Assembly: GCA_022784065.1 (NCBI GenBank)
Contig: JALFUO010000030.1
Location: 1 to 35,380, forward strand
Reading direction: 5' to 3'
Origin: Bacteroidales bacterium
Lineage (GTDB): Bacteria > Bacteroidota > Bacteroidia > Bacteroidales > Bacteroidaceae
DNA: 35,380 nt
Position numbers and translations under genes: made by a program. The notes below the pieces were generated by a model that ran no database searches, had not been told where the DNA came from, and saw nothing but the letters and a program-made list of their open reading frames with translations. Shown here piece after piece: positions 34,656 to 35,380 of this stretch (positions are counted from its first letter, which is position 1; the number at the start of each line of letters is the position of its first letter).

Positions 34656-35290
34656 GGTTGCTTTTTCCCTAAAACGTAGGTTTCGAGGTCGTCAATTTCT
34701 GCGTCGGTGAGCACGTTGTGCCTGCCGCCGTTTTGCTTGATGATGCGGCAAGCCATCTCGAAGAACATGGCGCGTTCAAACACTTCGTCGAAATCCTTGC
34801 CGCACACCACTTGCCCGTGCTTGAGCATCAGGGCGGAGTTGTGGCCTTTGAGGGCGGCGATAACAGCTTGCGCCAGTTCGGGCGAGCCGGGACGGAAGTA
34901 GGGGATAATGGGTATTTCGCGCCCCACGTGGCAAGGCACTTCTGCCGTGACGTTGAAGTTGTCGGGAATTTCGTCGGAGCAGGCAATGGCTGTGGCAAAG
35001 GGCGACTGGAAATGGAGCACCACGTCGCAATCGGGACGCTCGCGCAGCACGCCGAGGTGGAACACGCTCTCCATCGAGGGCTTCACGCCGTTGAGCATCT
35101 CGCCCGTGGCAAGATTAAGCCGCGCCACGCGGTCGGCCGTCAACTCTGGCACCCAGGAGCCTGTGCCCGATACGAGCACTTCCTCGCCGATGCGCCACGA
35201 CAGGTTGCCGCTGCTGCATATCGTAAGCCCGGCACTGCCCACGCGGCGTGCCTGGCGCACAAATTCTTCAAAATGATGTTTGGAAATCAT
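34652..35290 (-). CDS. fucA: L-fuculose-1-phosphate aldolase (class II)
   Basis: FucA splits L-fuculose 1-phosphate into dihydroxyacetone phosphate and L-lactaldehyde with a zinc ion. The 212-aa length matches E. coli FucA (about 215 aa) and is shorter than rhamnulose-1-phosphate aldolase (about 270 aa). Visible motifs are TICSSGNLSWRIGEEVLVSGTG near the start (phosphate site), PSMESVFHLGVL with the catalytic glutamate, HFQSPFATAIA with a zinc-ligand histidine, and ALMLKHGQVVCG with another. It is the first fuc gene in the window. In Bacteroides fucI would lie upstream, which here is beyond 35380. Confidence 0.92.
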   Translation of the reverse strand: MISKHHFEEFVRQARRVGSAGLTICSSGNLSWRIGEEVLVSGTGSWVPELTADRVARLNLATGEMLNGVKPSMESVFHLGVLRERPDCDVVLHFQSPFATAIACSDEIPDNFNVTAEVPCHVGREIPIIPYFRPGSPELAQAVIAALKGHNSALMLKHGQVVCGKDFDEVFERAMFFEMACRIIKQNGGRHNVLTDAEIDDLETYVLGKKQP

Positions 35291-35310
35291 GGAATATAGA
35301 TTTTAGTCGA

Positions 35311-35337
35311 GTAGGGGCGTTTTGCAAACCGCCCGCC
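35311..35337 (+). repeat. Family A palindromic repeat, copy 8 (imperfect)
   Basis: GGGCGTTTTGCAAACCGCCC at 35315-35334 has a single A-to-C change in the right arm that breaks one pair. It is preceded by GTAG and followed by GCC. It lies 24 bp upstream of fucA, so it probably separates fucA from an upstream fuc gene. Confidence 0.8.
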
Positions 35338-35380
35338 CATTGTGCCGCATGGTCACTACCAACGGGGCACTCATCAACCG

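Overview
The window looks like chromosomal DNA of a Bacteroidales bacterium, most like a GC-rich member of the Prevotella/Alloprevotella group (genus is inference). Reasons: a gldKLMN (porKLMN) type IX secretion core; a single-chain SecDF; a small DUF4492 gene ahead of cydAB; a Bacteroides-style fucose operon; Bacteroidetes promoters (TAnnTTTG, with TTG about 20 bp upstream where visible); and AT-rich leaders without clear Shine-Dalgarno sites.

Layout. 1-5.7 kb (+): gldK, gldL, gldM, gldN, closed by a terminator. 6.0-9.2 kb (-): glyS, an FKBP-type lipoprotein and upp, read right to left. 9.2-11 kb: a divergent intergenic region with a four-unit 21-bp palindromic array, a Wza-like export lipoprotein, and a short promoter-to-terminator unit that looks like a small RNA. 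11-14 kb: secDF. 14.2 kb (-): tRNA-Leu(UAA). 14.5-17.7 kb (+): DUF4492, cydA and cydB, a cytochrome bd oxidase. 18-21.8 kb (+): mutS and nadA. 21.9-30.2 kb (+): a glycan locus of GH20, an MFS transporter, GH130, GH92 and GH16, matching the logic of N-glycan core breakdown. 30.3-35.3 kb (-): fucA, fucK, a mutarotase and fucP (L-fucose use), continuing into an SRPBCC protein and a CxxC lipoprotein.

How the genes fit together. GH92 and GH20 would trim mannose and GlcNAc in the periplasm, the MFS protein would import Man-GlcNAc, and GH130 would phosphorolyse it in the cytosol. The fuc operon would use fucose from the same host glycans. The GH16 protein ends in a tail resembling a type IX sorting signal, which would link it to the gldKLMN machine.

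The most unusual content is between the genes. Three dispersed repeat families occur. Family A is a 20-bp palindrome (GGGCGTTTTGCAAAACGCCC) with asymmetric flanks, often in inverted pairs, like a REP/BIME element. Family B is an imperfect hairpin of about 60-67 bp. Family C is a composite element: two inverted arms of 8-bp units (GTAAACAA/GTAAACGA) around a conserved core of about 46 nt. All eight family C sites lie between co-directional genes, and all five cores point the same way as transcription. I consider family C the best candidate for something undescribed.
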